From NCBI GenBank assembly GCA_937879875.1, contig CALFMN010000187.1:1-50956 (forward strand): a stretch of DNA of 50,956 bases. Direction: 5' to 3'. The position numbers were made by a program, and so were the translations under genes. The DNA comes from an uncultured Chloroflexota bacterium (GTDB lineage: Bacteria > Chloroflexota > Dehalococcoidia > CAUJGQ01). Below, piece after piece: positions 42,136-50,445 of this stretch (positions within the stretch are counted from its first letter, which is position 1; each line of letters starts with the position of its first letter). The notes under the pieces are model-generated. The model was not told the origin of the DNA. It searched no databases and worked only from the letters and a program-made list of their open reading frames with translations.

Positions 42136-43002
42136 ATGGATGTCGGCGGGCTGTTTTCGGTGAAGGGCAAGACGGCGATCGTGACGGGCGCATCCTCCGG
42201 CCTGGGCGAGCGGTTCGCCGAGGTGTTGGCCGGCGCGGGCGCCAACGTGGTGCTCGCCGCCCGGCGCACTGACCGGCTCAACGAGGCAGCAAAGCGCATC
42301 GAGGACACGGGCGGCACGGCGCTGGCTCAGACCTGTGATGTTTCCGACTCGCAGAGCGTGCAGGCGCTGGTGGCGGAGGCGTGTCAGCGCTTCGGCCGCG
42401 TCGATATTCTCGTCAACAACGCCGGCCTGTCCGCCGAGGCAGGGCTGATGCCCGAACGCATCCCGGATGAGCTGTTCGTGCAGACGATCCAGGTGAACCT
42501 GAACGGCGTGTATTTCTGCTGCCGCGCCGTGGCCGAGCGCATGCTCGCGGACGGCAAAGGCGGTTCGATCATCAACATCGCCTCGATCATGGGCCTCTCC
42601 GGCCAGCAAAACGCGCCGGTGGCCTACCAGGCATCGAAAGCGGCGGTGATTAACATCACCCGCAATCTGGCCTGCAGCTGGGCCGACCGCGAGGTGCGTG
42701 TCAACTGCATTGCCCCCGGCTGGTTCGAGAGCGAGATGACCGCCGGCTGGTTCGCTGTGCCGCAGTTTCTGGCCCGCTTCAAAGCGCAGGCGCCGATGAA
42801 CCGCATCGGCCGCCGCGACGAGCTGGATGGGGTGCTGCTGTATCTGGCCAGCGAGGCTTCCAGCTTCGTCACCGGCCAGACGTTCGCCGTCGATGGCGGC
42901 TTGAGCGCGGCCGTCAGCGGCCCGCAGTACGACGCGGAGCTGTTCGCCATGCAGGCCGCGATCATTCCCGGTGGCCTCGGCGAGCGGATTATGCCCGCGT
43001 AA
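42136..43002 (+). CDS. Short-chain dehydrogenase/reductase
   Basis: A 288-residue SDR. The cofactor motif is TGASSGLG (classical TGxxxGxG) with VVLAARRTDRL after it, suggesting NADP(H) preference through the basic residues. NNAG, the catalytic Ser in NIASIMGLSG and YQASK give the catalytic set. The C-terminus has SSFVTGQTFAVDGGLS. The substrate is unknown; 3-oxoacyl reductases and gluconate 5-dehydrogenases look similar. ATG 42136 follows GGGGAGG. Its end overlaps the convergent gene by 14 bases. Confidence 0.9.
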   Translation: MDVGGLFSVKGKTAIVTGASSGLGERFAEVLAGAGANVVLAARRTDRLNEAAKRIEDTGGTALAQTCDVSDSQSVQALVAEACQRFGRVDILVNNAGLSAEAGLMPERIPDELFVQTIQVNLNGVYFCCRAVAERMLADGKGGSIINIASIMGLSGQQNAPVAYQASKAAVINITRNLACSWADREVRVNCIAPGWFESEMTAGWFAVPQFLARFKAQAPMNRIGRRDELDGVLLYLASEASSFVTGQTFAVDGGLSAAVSGPQYDAELFAMQAAIIPGGLGERIMPA

Positions 43003-44011
43003 GGCGCGCCCGCGGCGTTCGGCCCACTATCCCCCTTCCCCTTTCCCCCAATCCTGGAGGGAAAGGGGCGATCCCGGGTTGGAGCGATCCGTAAGGGCGT
43101 CGAGATAACCGATCAGCGATCGGAACGCCCGACGCCGAATCGCCCCTCTCCCAGGATTGGGAGAGGGGAAGGGGGTGAGGGCGAGGGCCGACCGTGACGG
43201 AATCGCCTTCCGGCAGCACCCAGGCGCCGGCGCCCGGCTGAACGGCGTCGGCCGCGACGTAGCGCTGCGCCGCCGCGTCCCAGGCGAACGCCGCGCTGGC
43301 GCCCGCGATTGCCGCGGGCGTGGCTCCGTCTGGATCGCCGGCCAGGAGCCAGGCGCCTGCCGGCCCGCCCAATTGCAGCGGGTCGTGCGTGGCCGCCGGC
43401 AGCGCCAGCATCGTCGTCTCCGCAAAGAAGGCCCAGTAGCCGTGGCCGGGTAGCAGCGGCTCGCCCGCCGCCACGCGCGTGTACGCGCCCTTGTTCGCAT
43501 CCCAGCCGAAGGCCTCGACCGGCAGCCGGCCCGTGGGCGGCATGGAGACGAGGTTCCAGCCGGGCTGATAGGTCGCCATCGTCAGAGCGGGCGGCGTCTG
43601 CGCCACCACGATCGTGACCTTGAAAACGAAGGCGATCGCCGGGCAGATCGGTCCGGGGCAGGGCGGGCCGCCGGTGGCATCGATCGTCGTCGTACCAGGC
43701 GCGGCGGCGGCGTAGAGCGCGTTGTCGATACTCGGGCCAGGCAGCGGCGACAACACCGCCGGGTCGATGCCGCTGATGCTCAGCCCGCGCACGGCGCCGA
43801 ACCGCAAGGCGATCAGATCGCCCACGCCCACGTTCAGCGTCGCGCCCGTGTCGCTCAGGGCGAAGGTGTGTTCCGCACCACTCGCGGACGGTGTGCCCTG
43901 CGCGTGGGCGTAGCGACCTTGCGCCAGCGCGAACGCCGCCAACACCACCAGCGCGAGCACCGCGCCGGCGCGGCGCCAACTGCTCCGCCCTCCGCGACCG
44001 CTGCCTGCCAT
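42989..44011 (-). CDS. Secreted protein related to the LPXTG protein, with a repeat-derived C-terminus
   Basis: A 340-residue exported protein with a signal peptide (AVLALVVLAAFALAQGRYAHA). Residues about 45-140 form a beta-rich domain like that at 41111-41839 (VGVGDLIALRFG, APGTTTIDATGGPPCPGPIC, FKVTIVV). Residues about 148-275 contain YQPGWNLVSMPPTG and GHGYWAFF, repeated motifs of secreted Chloroflexota-type proteins. From about residue 278 the sequence (HPLPLSQSWERG and on to the end) is encoded by hairpin repeats at 43031-43175, so the original stop has probably been overrun. ATG 44011 follows GGAGG. Confidence 0.78.
   Translation of the reverse strand: MAGSGRGGRSSWRRAGAVLALVVLAAFALAQGRYAHAQGTPSASGAEHTFALSDTGATLNVGVGDLIALRFGAVRGLSISGIDPAVLSPLPGPSIDNALYAAAAPGTTTIDATGGPPCPGPICPAIAFVFKVTIVVAQTPPALTMATYQPGWNLVSMPPTGRLPVEAFGWDANKGAYTRVAAGEPLLPGHGYWAFFAETTMLALPAATHDPLQLGGPAGAWLLAGDPDGATPAAIAGASAAFAWDAAAQRYVAADAVQPGAGAWVLPEGDSVTVGPRPHPLPLSQSWERGDSASGVPIADRLSRRPYGSLQPGIAPFPPGLGERGRGIVGRTPRARLTRA
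43031..43175. repeat. Inverted pair of CCCCTTTCC/CCCCTCTCC hairpins
   Basis: Left arm 43031-43070 and right arm 43141-43175 are near-inverse copies, each also self-complementary (CCCCTTTCCC/GGGAAAGGGG; CCCCTCTCCC/GGGAGAGGGG around AGGATT). They lie at the convergent ends of the SDR and the secreted-protein gene and are translated in the latter. Confidence 0.75.
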
Positions 44012-44104
44012 CGCCGCTGCCTCCGTGTTCCTGCTCCAAACAGTGGACGCGGGCGCGCCCTGAATCGTTGCAGCGGCTCTGGCAGAGGCGCATCCGACGG
44101 ATCG

Positions 44105-44129
44105 GTAACAGGAGTAACAGTTACGTTAC
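44105..44129. promoter_or_regulatory. GTAAC/GTTAC cluster, possible operator
   Basis: GTAAC at 44105-44109 and 44114-44118, then the inverse GTTAC at 44120-44124 and 44125-44129. The middle pair forms an 11-base palindrome. It is followed directly by GATAAT (44130-44135), a -10-like hexamer, in the divergent spacer between the secreted-protein gene and the kinase gene. Confidence 0.5.
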
Positions 44130-44214
44130 GATAATGCGGCCGTCGAGCATGAGGCATGGCAGCGTACTGCGGTATCATCTCACGCGAACACATCTGTTCC
44201 CCGGAGCCACGTTG

Positions 44215-46632
44215 GTGAACGAACGGCGGGCAGGCGCCGCCTGGTTGACGGTACTGCTGGCCGCTTTGTGCGCCGCCGGACTGCTGGCGCTGTTCGTGCT
44301 GCCGCTGGCCTTCGCCGCCGGCCGCGGCAGCACGCAGGCCACGGCCGGATCGGCGCTGCTCACGCTGCTGCTGGCTGCCGGCTTCGGCGTGTTGCTCTGG
44401 CAGCGGCTGCGACTGGCCGGCCGCCAGGCCGCCAGCGACCGCTACATCCGCAGCCTGCTGGATACCTCGGTCGATCCGATGGTCGTGCTGGACGCCTCGG
44501 ACTTCCGCCTGCTGGACGCGAACCGCGCCGCCGAAACCGTGACCGGCTACAGCCGCGCCGAGCTGCTCGGCATGTCTGCGGCCGAACTGCGCCTGCCGGA
44601 AGATCGTCCGGGTCTTGCCGGCACCGTGGCGCGGGCACGGGCGACGGGAGGCACGGCAACACCGTACCCGCTGACCTGGCTGCGTAAGGACGGCAGCCAC
44701 GTGGCGATGGAATTTACCAACGGCGCCACCAAACTCGGCGGCCGCGCCGTCGTCGTGGCGACGGGGCGCGACGTCACCGCGCGACTACGGGCAGAAGCTG
44801 AACTGCAGCGCAGTCAGCGCCGCTTCCGGGCGCTGATCGAGAACGCCGCCGAAATCGTCACCGTGATCGACGCTACCGGCACGATCGTCTATCAGAGTCC
44901 GTCGCTCGAACGTGTACTCGGCCGCACGCCGGAGGAGACGATCGGCGGCAGCGTGCTGCGCTACGCCGATCCGGCAGACGTGGCGGCGTTGCGGCCGCGG
45001 ATCGCGGTACTCGCCACCACACCGGGCGAGATCCTCGTCGGCTCGGTCCGCATTCAGCACGCCGACGGTTCCTGGCGGGTGCTGGAGATCGTCGCCTCCA
45101 ACCTGCTGAACGATCCGGCGGTGGCGGGCATTGTCCTGAACTCGCGCGACGTGACCAAACGCGTGCAGTCCGAAGCGGCGGAGGGACACCGCACCGCCTA
45201 CCTCGCGGCATTGCACGAGGCGGCGCTGGCCGTGGGCAGTGAACTGGACCCGCATGCGGCGCTGAACACGATCGTCACCCGCGCGGCGGCGGCGCTGGAT
45301 TCGCCGGCCGGGTCGATCATGCTGCTGGCGCCGGACGGCGAATCGCTGCTGACGGACGTATCGATCGGCGACGCCCGCAAATTCGAGGGCCGGCGCGTAC
45401 CGCGCGGCGGGCTCGCCGGCCGGGCGCTCGACACAAGCCAGTCGCAGACGGTGCAGGACTACGAGGAGTGGGAGGGCCGGCTGCCGGAAGCGTTGCGCGG
45501 CGTACGGCCCGGCGCGATTCAGGCGCTGGTGGCGACGCCGTTGATCTCACGCGGGCAGCCGCTGGGGGTGATCAGCCTTTCGCGCTCACAGGCGGGGCGG
45601 CCGTATACCGCGGCTGAGGTCGCGGCGCTGGAGCAGTTCGCGCAGATCGCGGCGATCGCGCTGGAGAACGCGCGGCTGCATGCAGCGCTGCAGGCCGAAC
45701 TGGCGGAGCGCACCCGCGCCGAGGCCGAGGTGCGGCGCGTGAACGCCAAATTGGAGCAGCGGGTGGCCGAGCGCACCGCCGAGCTTGCGGCAGCGAATGC
45801 TGAGCTTGCGGGGGCCAACAAAGAACTGGAATCGTTCACCTACACGGCCTCGCACGACCTGCGGGCGCCGCTGCGCACGATCGACGGCTTCTCGCGCATC
45901 GTGCTGGAGGACTACGGCGAGAAGCTGCCGGCGGAGGCGCAGCGCTTTCTGAACACCGTGCGCGAGGGCGCCCAGCAGATGGCGCGGCTGATCGACGATC
46001 TGCTCGCCTTTTCGCGCGTCGGGCGCCAGCCGCTGACGAAGCGGCCGGTGCAGCCGCGGGCGATCGTGGAGCAGGTGCTGGCCGAGCTGAGCGTGGCGCA
46101 ACGGGGCGAGCGGCTGCAGATTTGCCTGGGCGAACTGCCGCCGGCCGAGGCCGATCCAGCGCTGCTGAAGCAGGTCTACACGAATCTCCTTTCCAATGCG
46201 CTGAAATACTCCCGCCCGCGCGCCCGCGCGGAGATCGAGATCGGCGCGGAGGACGGCGCGGTGCCCGTCTATTTCGTGCGCGACAACGGCGTGGGCTTCG
46301 ATGAGCGCTACGCCAATAAGCTGTTCGGGGCGTTTCAGCGGCTGCACCGGCAGGAGGAGTTCGAGGGTACGGGCGTGGGGTTGGCGATCGTCCAGCGCAT
46401 CGTGCACCGGCACGGTGGCCGCGTCTGGGCGCGGGGCAAGCTGGACGCAGGCGCGACGTTCTCGTTTACGCTGGCCCCCTCCCCAATCCTTTCCCATTCC
46501 GTTCCACGCCCTGGAGAAGGGAGCGGGGCAGGGACCAAAGGAGGGGTCGGCGCGGCCGATACTGATGATGGTGGCATTTCCGCAGATGCGCCCGCGCCCG
46601 GCGAGGCTCAGCAGACGCACGAGGGGGCATAG
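44215..46632 (+). CDS. PAS-PAS-GAF sensor histidine kinase
   Basis: An 805-residue kinase. Two N-terminal transmembrane helices (about 7-30 and 38-62), then two PAS domains (about 75-190 and 200-320), a GAF domain (about 335-495), a coiled coil, and HisKA with H547 in TASHDLRAPLR. The ATPase domain has N (LLSNALKYS), DNGVGFDERYANKLF and FEGTGVGLAIV. This HisKA type is found in phytochrome-like kinases paired with Rcp1-type regulators, which matches the next gene. The last about 50 residues come from a hairpin repeat (46476-46547). GTG 44215 is taken (CGGAG upstream); ATG 44134 is possible. Confidence 0.88.
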   Translation: MNERRAGAAWLTVLLAALCAAGLLALFVLPLAFAAGRGSTQATAGSALLTLLLAAGFGVLLWQRLRLAGRQAASDRYIRSLLDTSVDPMVVLDASDFRLLDANRAAETVTGYSRAELLGMSAAELRLPEDRPGLAGTVARARATGGTATPYPLTWLRKDGSHVAMEFTNGATKLGGRAVVVATGRDVTARLRAEAELQRSQRRFRALIENAAEIVTVIDATGTIVYQSPSLERVLGRTPEETIGGSVLRYADPADVAALRPRIAVLATTPGEILVGSVRIQHADGSWRVLEIVASNLLNDPAVAGIVLNSRDVTKRVQSEAAEGHRTAYLAALHEAALAVGSELDPHAALNTIVTRAAAALDSPAGSIMLLAPDGESLLTDVSIGDARKFEGRRVPRGGLAGRALDTSQSQTVQDYEEWEGRLPEALRGVRPGAIQALVATPLISRGQPLGVISLSRSQAGRPYTAAEVAALEQFAQIAAIALENARLHAALQAELAERTRAEAEVRRVNAKLEQRVAERTAELAAANAELAGANKELESFTYTASHDLRAPLRTIDGFSRIVLEDYGEKLPAEAQRFLNTVREGAQQMARLIDDLLAFSRVGRQPLTKRPVQPRAIVEQVLAELSVAQRGERLQICLGELPPAEADPALLKQVYTNLLSNALKYSRPRARAEIEIGAEDGAVPVYFVRDNGVGFDERYANKLFGAFQRLHRQEEFEGTGVGLAIVQRIVHRHGGRVWARGKLDAGATFSFTLAPSPILSHSVPRPGEGSGAGTKGGVGAADTDDGGISADAPAPGEAQQTHEGA
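46476..46547. repeat. Degenerate CCCCTCCCC/GGAGGGG repeat in the kinase 3' end
   Basis: CCCCTCCCCAATCC at the left and GGAGGGG at the right, with an inner TGGAGAAGGGAG segment. It is translated as the C-terminal tail after FSFTLAP, beyond the conserved ATPase domain. Confidence 0.55.
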
Positions 46633-46638
46633 CGCGGC

Positions 46639-47097
46639 ATGAACGAGGACGGCGAGCCTGTGGAGATCCTGCTGGTGGAAGATAACCCGAACGACGTGGA
46701 GCTGACGCTGCGCGCCTTTCGCCGGCTCAACCTCTCCAATCGCATTCACGTGGCGCGCGACGGCGCCGAGGCGCTCGACTTCATCTATCGCACCGGCCCG
46801 CACGCCGGGCGCGCGGACGAGTCGCCGCGCCTGATTCTGCTGGATCTCAAGCTGCCGAAGATCGACGGGCTGGAGGTGCTGCAACGGCTGAAGGCCGACC
46901 CGGCCACGCGGCCGATCCCCGTGGTCGTCCTGACCTCATCTTCGGACGAACGCGATATGGTGGAAAGCTATCAACTGGGTGTGAACAGCTACATCGTCAA
47001 GCCGGTGGATTTCGATCAGTTTCTGGATGCGGCGAAGCAGATCGGCTATTACTGGCTGCTCGTCAACCGGGCGCCGGAGGGGTCGGCTCAGGGCTGA
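46639..47097 (+). CDS. Rcp1-type single-domain response regulator
   Basis: A 152-residue CheY-like receiver. VEDNPNDVELTLRAF opens it; the phosphoacceptor is D69 in LLDLKLPKIDG, with T in VVLTSS and K in YIVKPVDF. The insertion after beta-3 and the long final helix are those of the Rcp1 subfamily, which pairs with phytochrome-like kinases. It starts 6 bases after the kinase stop, so it is almost certainly its partner. No output domain. Confidence 0.93.
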   Translation: MNEDGEPVEILLVEDNPNDVELTLRAFRRLNLSNRIHVARDGAEALDFIYRTGPHAGRADESPRLILLDLKLPKIDGLEVLQRLKADPATRPIPVVVLTSSSDERDMVESYQLGVNSYIVKPVDFDQFLDAAKQIGYYWLLVNRAPEGSAQG

Positions 47098-47140
47098 GCG
47101 GAAGCAAGCGCCACGTGTAACGGCGTCGCTGCTTGCTCGT

Positions 47141-47219
47141 TGCACGGATGATAGCCATTCGCCAAAAGCCGCGACGCGCGGCGTTTATAGTATGGGATAC
47201 CGGTGCTGTCATCCGTGCA
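47141..47219. promoter_or_regulatory. Inverted repeat around a -10 box upstream of the hybrid kinase
   Basis: TGCACGGATGA (47141-47151) and TCATCCGTGCA (47209-47219) are perfect inverses separated by 57 bases. Between them TATAGT (47186-47191) could be a -10 box, giving a leader of about 40 bases to ATG 47239. The arrangement could let a dimeric regulator loop the promoter. Confidence 0.45.
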
Positions 47220-47238
47220 GCACGTTTGTGAGGACGAC

Positions 47239-49119
47239 ATGGCAAGGCCGTTGCGCGTGCTGATCCTGGAAGACGTGCGGGCCGACGCCGAGCTGGTCGT
47301 CCACGAGCTGCGGCGGGCCGGCTTCGCGCCGGACTGGCGCATGGCGGCCACCGAGGCCGACTATCTCACGGCGCTGGAGCTGCCGCCGGAGATCATCTTC
47401 GCCGACTACCGCCTGCCCGGCTTCGATGCAATGGCCGCGTTGCGCCTGCTGCAACAGCGCGGATTGGACGTGCCGTTCATCGTCGTCACCGGCTACATCG
47501 AAGAGGACGCGCTGGAGTGCATGAAGGCCGGCGCCACCGACTACCTGCTGAAGGACCGGCTGGCGCGGCTTGGCCAGGTCGTCGAGAACGCGCTGGAGCA
47601 GCGGGCGCTGCGCGAAGCCCGGCGCCAGGCCGAAGCGGCGCTGCATGCGACCGCGGAGCGGCTGGCGGGCATCGTCTCCTCAGCGATGGACGCGATCGTC
47701 GCCTTCGACAGCGCGAACCAGATCACGCTCTTCAACCGGGCCGCCGAGCAGGCGTTTCAGTGCACCGCGGCCGAGGCGCTGGGCCGGCCGATCGACCAGT
47801 TCCTGCCCGGCTGGACGGCGGCGCAGGAACATCAAACCGCAAGCCCAGGCCCAATCGGGCAGCCGGCGCCGCGGGCGATGCAGGCGCGCCGCGCCGACGG
47901 CCAGGAGTTTCCGATCGAGGCATCGATCTCGCGGGCCAACGACGGCTCGGGCGGCTCGACCACGCTGATCCTGCGCGACGTGACCGAGGTACGCCGGGCA
48001 CGCGAGCGCGTGGAGGAGAGCGAGCGGCTGCGGGCGCTGGGCGAGATGGCCAGCGGTATCGCGCATGACTTCAACAACATGCTGGCGATCATCCTCGGCC
48101 GCTGCGAGCTGCTGCTGGGGCTGATGCCCGGCCTCGACGTGGCGCCGCGGCTCTCACCGCACCTTGAGGTTGTGCGCCAGGCGGCGCGCGACGGTGAGGA
48201 GACGGTCAAGCGGCTGCAGACCTTCTCCGGTATCAGCCGCCGGCCCTCCGTCGGCGCGATGGAGGTGGGCGCTGTGCTGCGCGATGTGCTGGAGTTCACG
48301 CGGCCGCGCTGGCGCGACCGCGCCCAGCAGACCGGCGTCACCATCGATGTGAGCGTTGACGACGAGCCGCTGCCGCCGCTGATGGGCAATCCGTCCGAGT
48401 TGCGCGAGGTGCTGGTCAACATGCTCTTCAACGCGGTGGATGCGCTGCCGCACGGCGGCACGATCACGCTGCGGGCGCGGCATGTGGGCGACACGGTGCA
48501 GGTGCAGGTAGTGGATACCGGCACAGGTATGGCCGACGAAGTGCGGCGGCGCGTGTTCGATCCATTCTTCAGCACAAAAGGCACGCGCGGCGCCGGGCTG
48601 GGGCTGAGCATGTCGTACGGTATCGTGGCGCGGCTGGGCGGGCGGATCGAGGTAGACAGCGCACCGGGTCGCGGCACGGCCTTCACGATCATGCTTCCCT
48701 ACCGTCGCGCCGTGCAGGCCGAGCCGGAGCCGGAGGCCGTCGCCGGCGGTCCGCTGCGCATCCTGCTGGTAGACGACGAGCCGCAGATCCTGACCACCAC
48801 GCGGCTGATGCTGGAAGTCGACGGCCATACGGTCACGCCCGCCGGGGGCGGCGCCGAGGCGCTGGCATTGCTCGGCGCCGGTCCGGAGCGCTACGACGTG
48901 GTGCTGACCGACCTGGGCATGCCCGGCATGAACGGCATGCAACTGCTGGCGGCGATGCGCGCGGCCGGTCACGAGATCTCCTGTGTGCTGGTCACGGGCT
49001 GGGGGATCGAGCTTGCCGGCGACGATATGGAAGCCGCCGGCGCACAGGCCGTGCTGCCCAAACCGTTCACCGCCACGCAGCTACGCGAGGCGCTGGCAGC
49101 CATCTCCTCACGGCGCTAG
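47239..49119 (+). CDS. Hybrid sensor histidine kinase (REC-PAS-HK-REC)
   Basis: A 626-residue multi-domain protein. Receiver 1 has D56 in FADYRLPGFD and K in YLLKDRL. A PAS domain follows (about 145-255; AMDAIVAFDSANQITLFN). HisKA has H276 in GIAHDFNNMLA; the ATPase domain has NMLFNAVDALP, DTGTGM and GAGLGLSMSYGI. Receiver 2 has D558 in VVLTDLGMPGMNG and K in LPKPFT. No transmembrane helix, so it is cytosolic. The HDFNN type of HisKA is common in NtrB-like hybrids. ATG 47239 follows GAGGA. It probably works in a phosphorelay with the cluster just upstream. Confidence 0.92.
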   Translation: MARPLRVLILEDVRADAELVVHELRRAGFAPDWRMAATEADYLTALELPPEIIFADYRLPGFDAMAALRLLQQRGLDVPFIVVTGYIEEDALECMKAGATDYLLKDRLARLGQVVENALEQRALREARRQAEAALHATAERLAGIVSSAMDAIVAFDSANQITLFNRAAEQAFQCTAAEALGRPIDQFLPGWTAAQEHQTASPGPIGQPAPRAMQARRADGQEFPIEASISRANDGSGGSTTLILRDVTEVRRARERVEESERLRALGEMASGIAHDFNNMLAIILGRCELLLGLMPGLDVAPRLSPHLEVVRQAARDGEETVKRLQTFSGISRRPSVGAMEVGAVLRDVLEFTRPRWRDRAQQTGVTIDVSVDDEPLPPLMGNPSELREVLVNMLFNAVDALPHGGTITLRARHVGDTVQVQVVDTGTGMADEVRRRVFDPFFSTKGTRGAGLGLSMSYGIVARLGGRIEVDSAPGRGTAFTIMLPYRRAVQAEPEPEAVAGGPLRILLVDDEPQILTTTRLMLEVDGHTVTPAGGGAEALALLGAGPERYDVVLTDLGMPGMNGMQLLAAMRAAGHEISCVLVTGWGIELAGDDMEAAGAQAVLPKPFTATQLREALAAISSRR

Positions 49120-49173
49120 CGTTCCGGCCGGGTGCAGCGGCAGCCGCAGGTGCGGCGCGCGATGCACGGCGCG

Positions 49174-50361
49174 CTACCACGCCCCCTGCTCGCGCAGGCT
49201 GGCGATCTCCTCCCAGCTGAAGCCGGCTTCGAGCAGGACTTCTTCGGTGTGCTGGCCCAGCTCCGGTGCGATGCCTCCCGGCCGTGAGGGCGTGTCGCTG
49301 AAGCGCACGGGCGTTCCGACGATGCGCTGCCGGCCGAACTGCGGGTGCTCGACCTCGGCCAGGTAGCCGTTGGCCCAGATCTGCGGATCTTCGCTCAGCT
49401 CGGCATAGCTGCGCACGGGTGCGTAGCGCTGCTGCTCGCTGCGCAGGCGATCGCACCACTCGGCCGTCGTACGCGTGGCGAGCTGCGCCTCGACCACGGC
49501 GAACAGCTCATGGAGATGCTCTGCGCGCGCGGCGTCGCCGGCAAAGCGCGGGTCGTCGAGCAGGTCGGGCCGATCGATCGCGCGGCAGAAGCCGGGCCAG
49601 AGGGCGCCGCCCGCGCCGACGATGGCAATGTGGCCGTCTTTGGTGGCGAACACGCGGTAGAGCGTGGGCAACAGGCCGTGGCCGCGGTTGGCGCGTCCCG
49701 GCAGGCTGCCGGAGAGCAGATAATGCGTGATCTCGCTGGCCTGCGCCCAGACCTGGCCGCCGAGCAGGGAGACATCGACGCGCTGGCCGCGGCCCGTGCG
49801 CTCGCGCGCCAGCAGCGCGGCGAGAATGCCCGCCACCAGGTTCTGTGAGCCGCAGTGATCGGCAATGACGGCGCCGACGGGCGAGGGAAAGTCCGCGTCT
49901 TCACCCGTTGCCCGGATCAGGCCGCCGGCGGCCTGCCCCGCGAGATCGGCGCCCTCACGCTCCGCGTCCGGACCCACGGGGCCGAAGGCGCTGGCGGTGG
50001 CGTAGACGAGGCGCGGCAGGCGGGGCGCGATCTGCTCGTAACCCAGATCCCAACGCTCCATGACGCCCGGCGTGAACGAGTGCATCAGCACGTCGGCCGT
50101 CGCGCAGAGGCGCAGCAGGGCGTTGCGCGCGGCGGGCACATGCAGGTCGAGCGTCACCGAGCGCTTGCCGCGGTTGCAGGCGAAGAAGTAGGCGGAGCGA
50201 CGGTCCGCGGCGGAGAGCGGAATCCAGCGGGAGATGTCGCCCAGGCGGGGCAGCTCGATCTTGACCACGTCGGCCCCGAGGTCGGCCAGCATGGCGCCGG
50301 CCTGCGGCCCCTGCACGATCTGCGAGAGGTCCAGCACGTGGAGGCCGTCGAGCGCGCCCAT
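49174..50361 (-). CDS. CaiB/BaiF family CoA-transferase
   Basis: A 395-residue class III CoA-transferase. It opens LDGLHVLDLSQIVQGPQAGA and has LADLGADVVKIELP. The catalytic Asp is in AVIADHCGSQNLVAG. The C-terminus GQHTEEVLLEAGFSWEEIAS is complete, in contrast to domain 1 of the fused protein at 15062. It transfers CoA between acyl donors and acceptors; the substrate is unknown. ATG 50361 follows GGAGG. It is separated from the right-edge ORF by a divergent spacer of 84 bases. Confidence 0.92.
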   Translation of the reverse strand: MGALDGLHVLDLSQIVQGPQAGAMLADLGADVVKIELPRLGDISRWIPLSAADRRSAYFFACNRGKRSVTLDLHVPAARNALLRLCATADVLMHSFTPGVMERWDLGYEQIAPRLPRLVYATASAFGPVGPDAEREGADLAGQAAGGLIRATGEDADFPSPVGAVIADHCGSQNLVAGILAALLARERTGRGQRVDVSLLGGQVWAQASEITHYLLSGSLPGRANRGHGLLPTLYRVFATKDGHIAIVGAGGALWPGFCRAIDRPDLLDDPRFAGDAARAEHLHELFAVVEAQLATRTTAEWCDRLRSEQQRYAPVRSYAELSEDPQIWANGYLAEVEHPQFGRQRIVGTPVRFSDTPSRPGGIAPELGQHTEEVLLEAGFSWEEIASLREQGAW

Positions 50362-50445
50362 CCCCTGCCTCCTGCTGTGCCGGCCTGTGCGCCCACGCCA
50401 GGGCGTGTTTGCAACGGCGTGATACGCTGCGGGTCTGCAGCGCCA

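Noticed and set aside
42989..43180. Genuine functional C-terminal domain of the secreted protein
   Set aside because: This stretch is entirely encoded by inverted CCCCTCTCC-type repeats, and its HPLPLSQSWERG sequence is typical of translated palindromes, so it is treated as an overrun.
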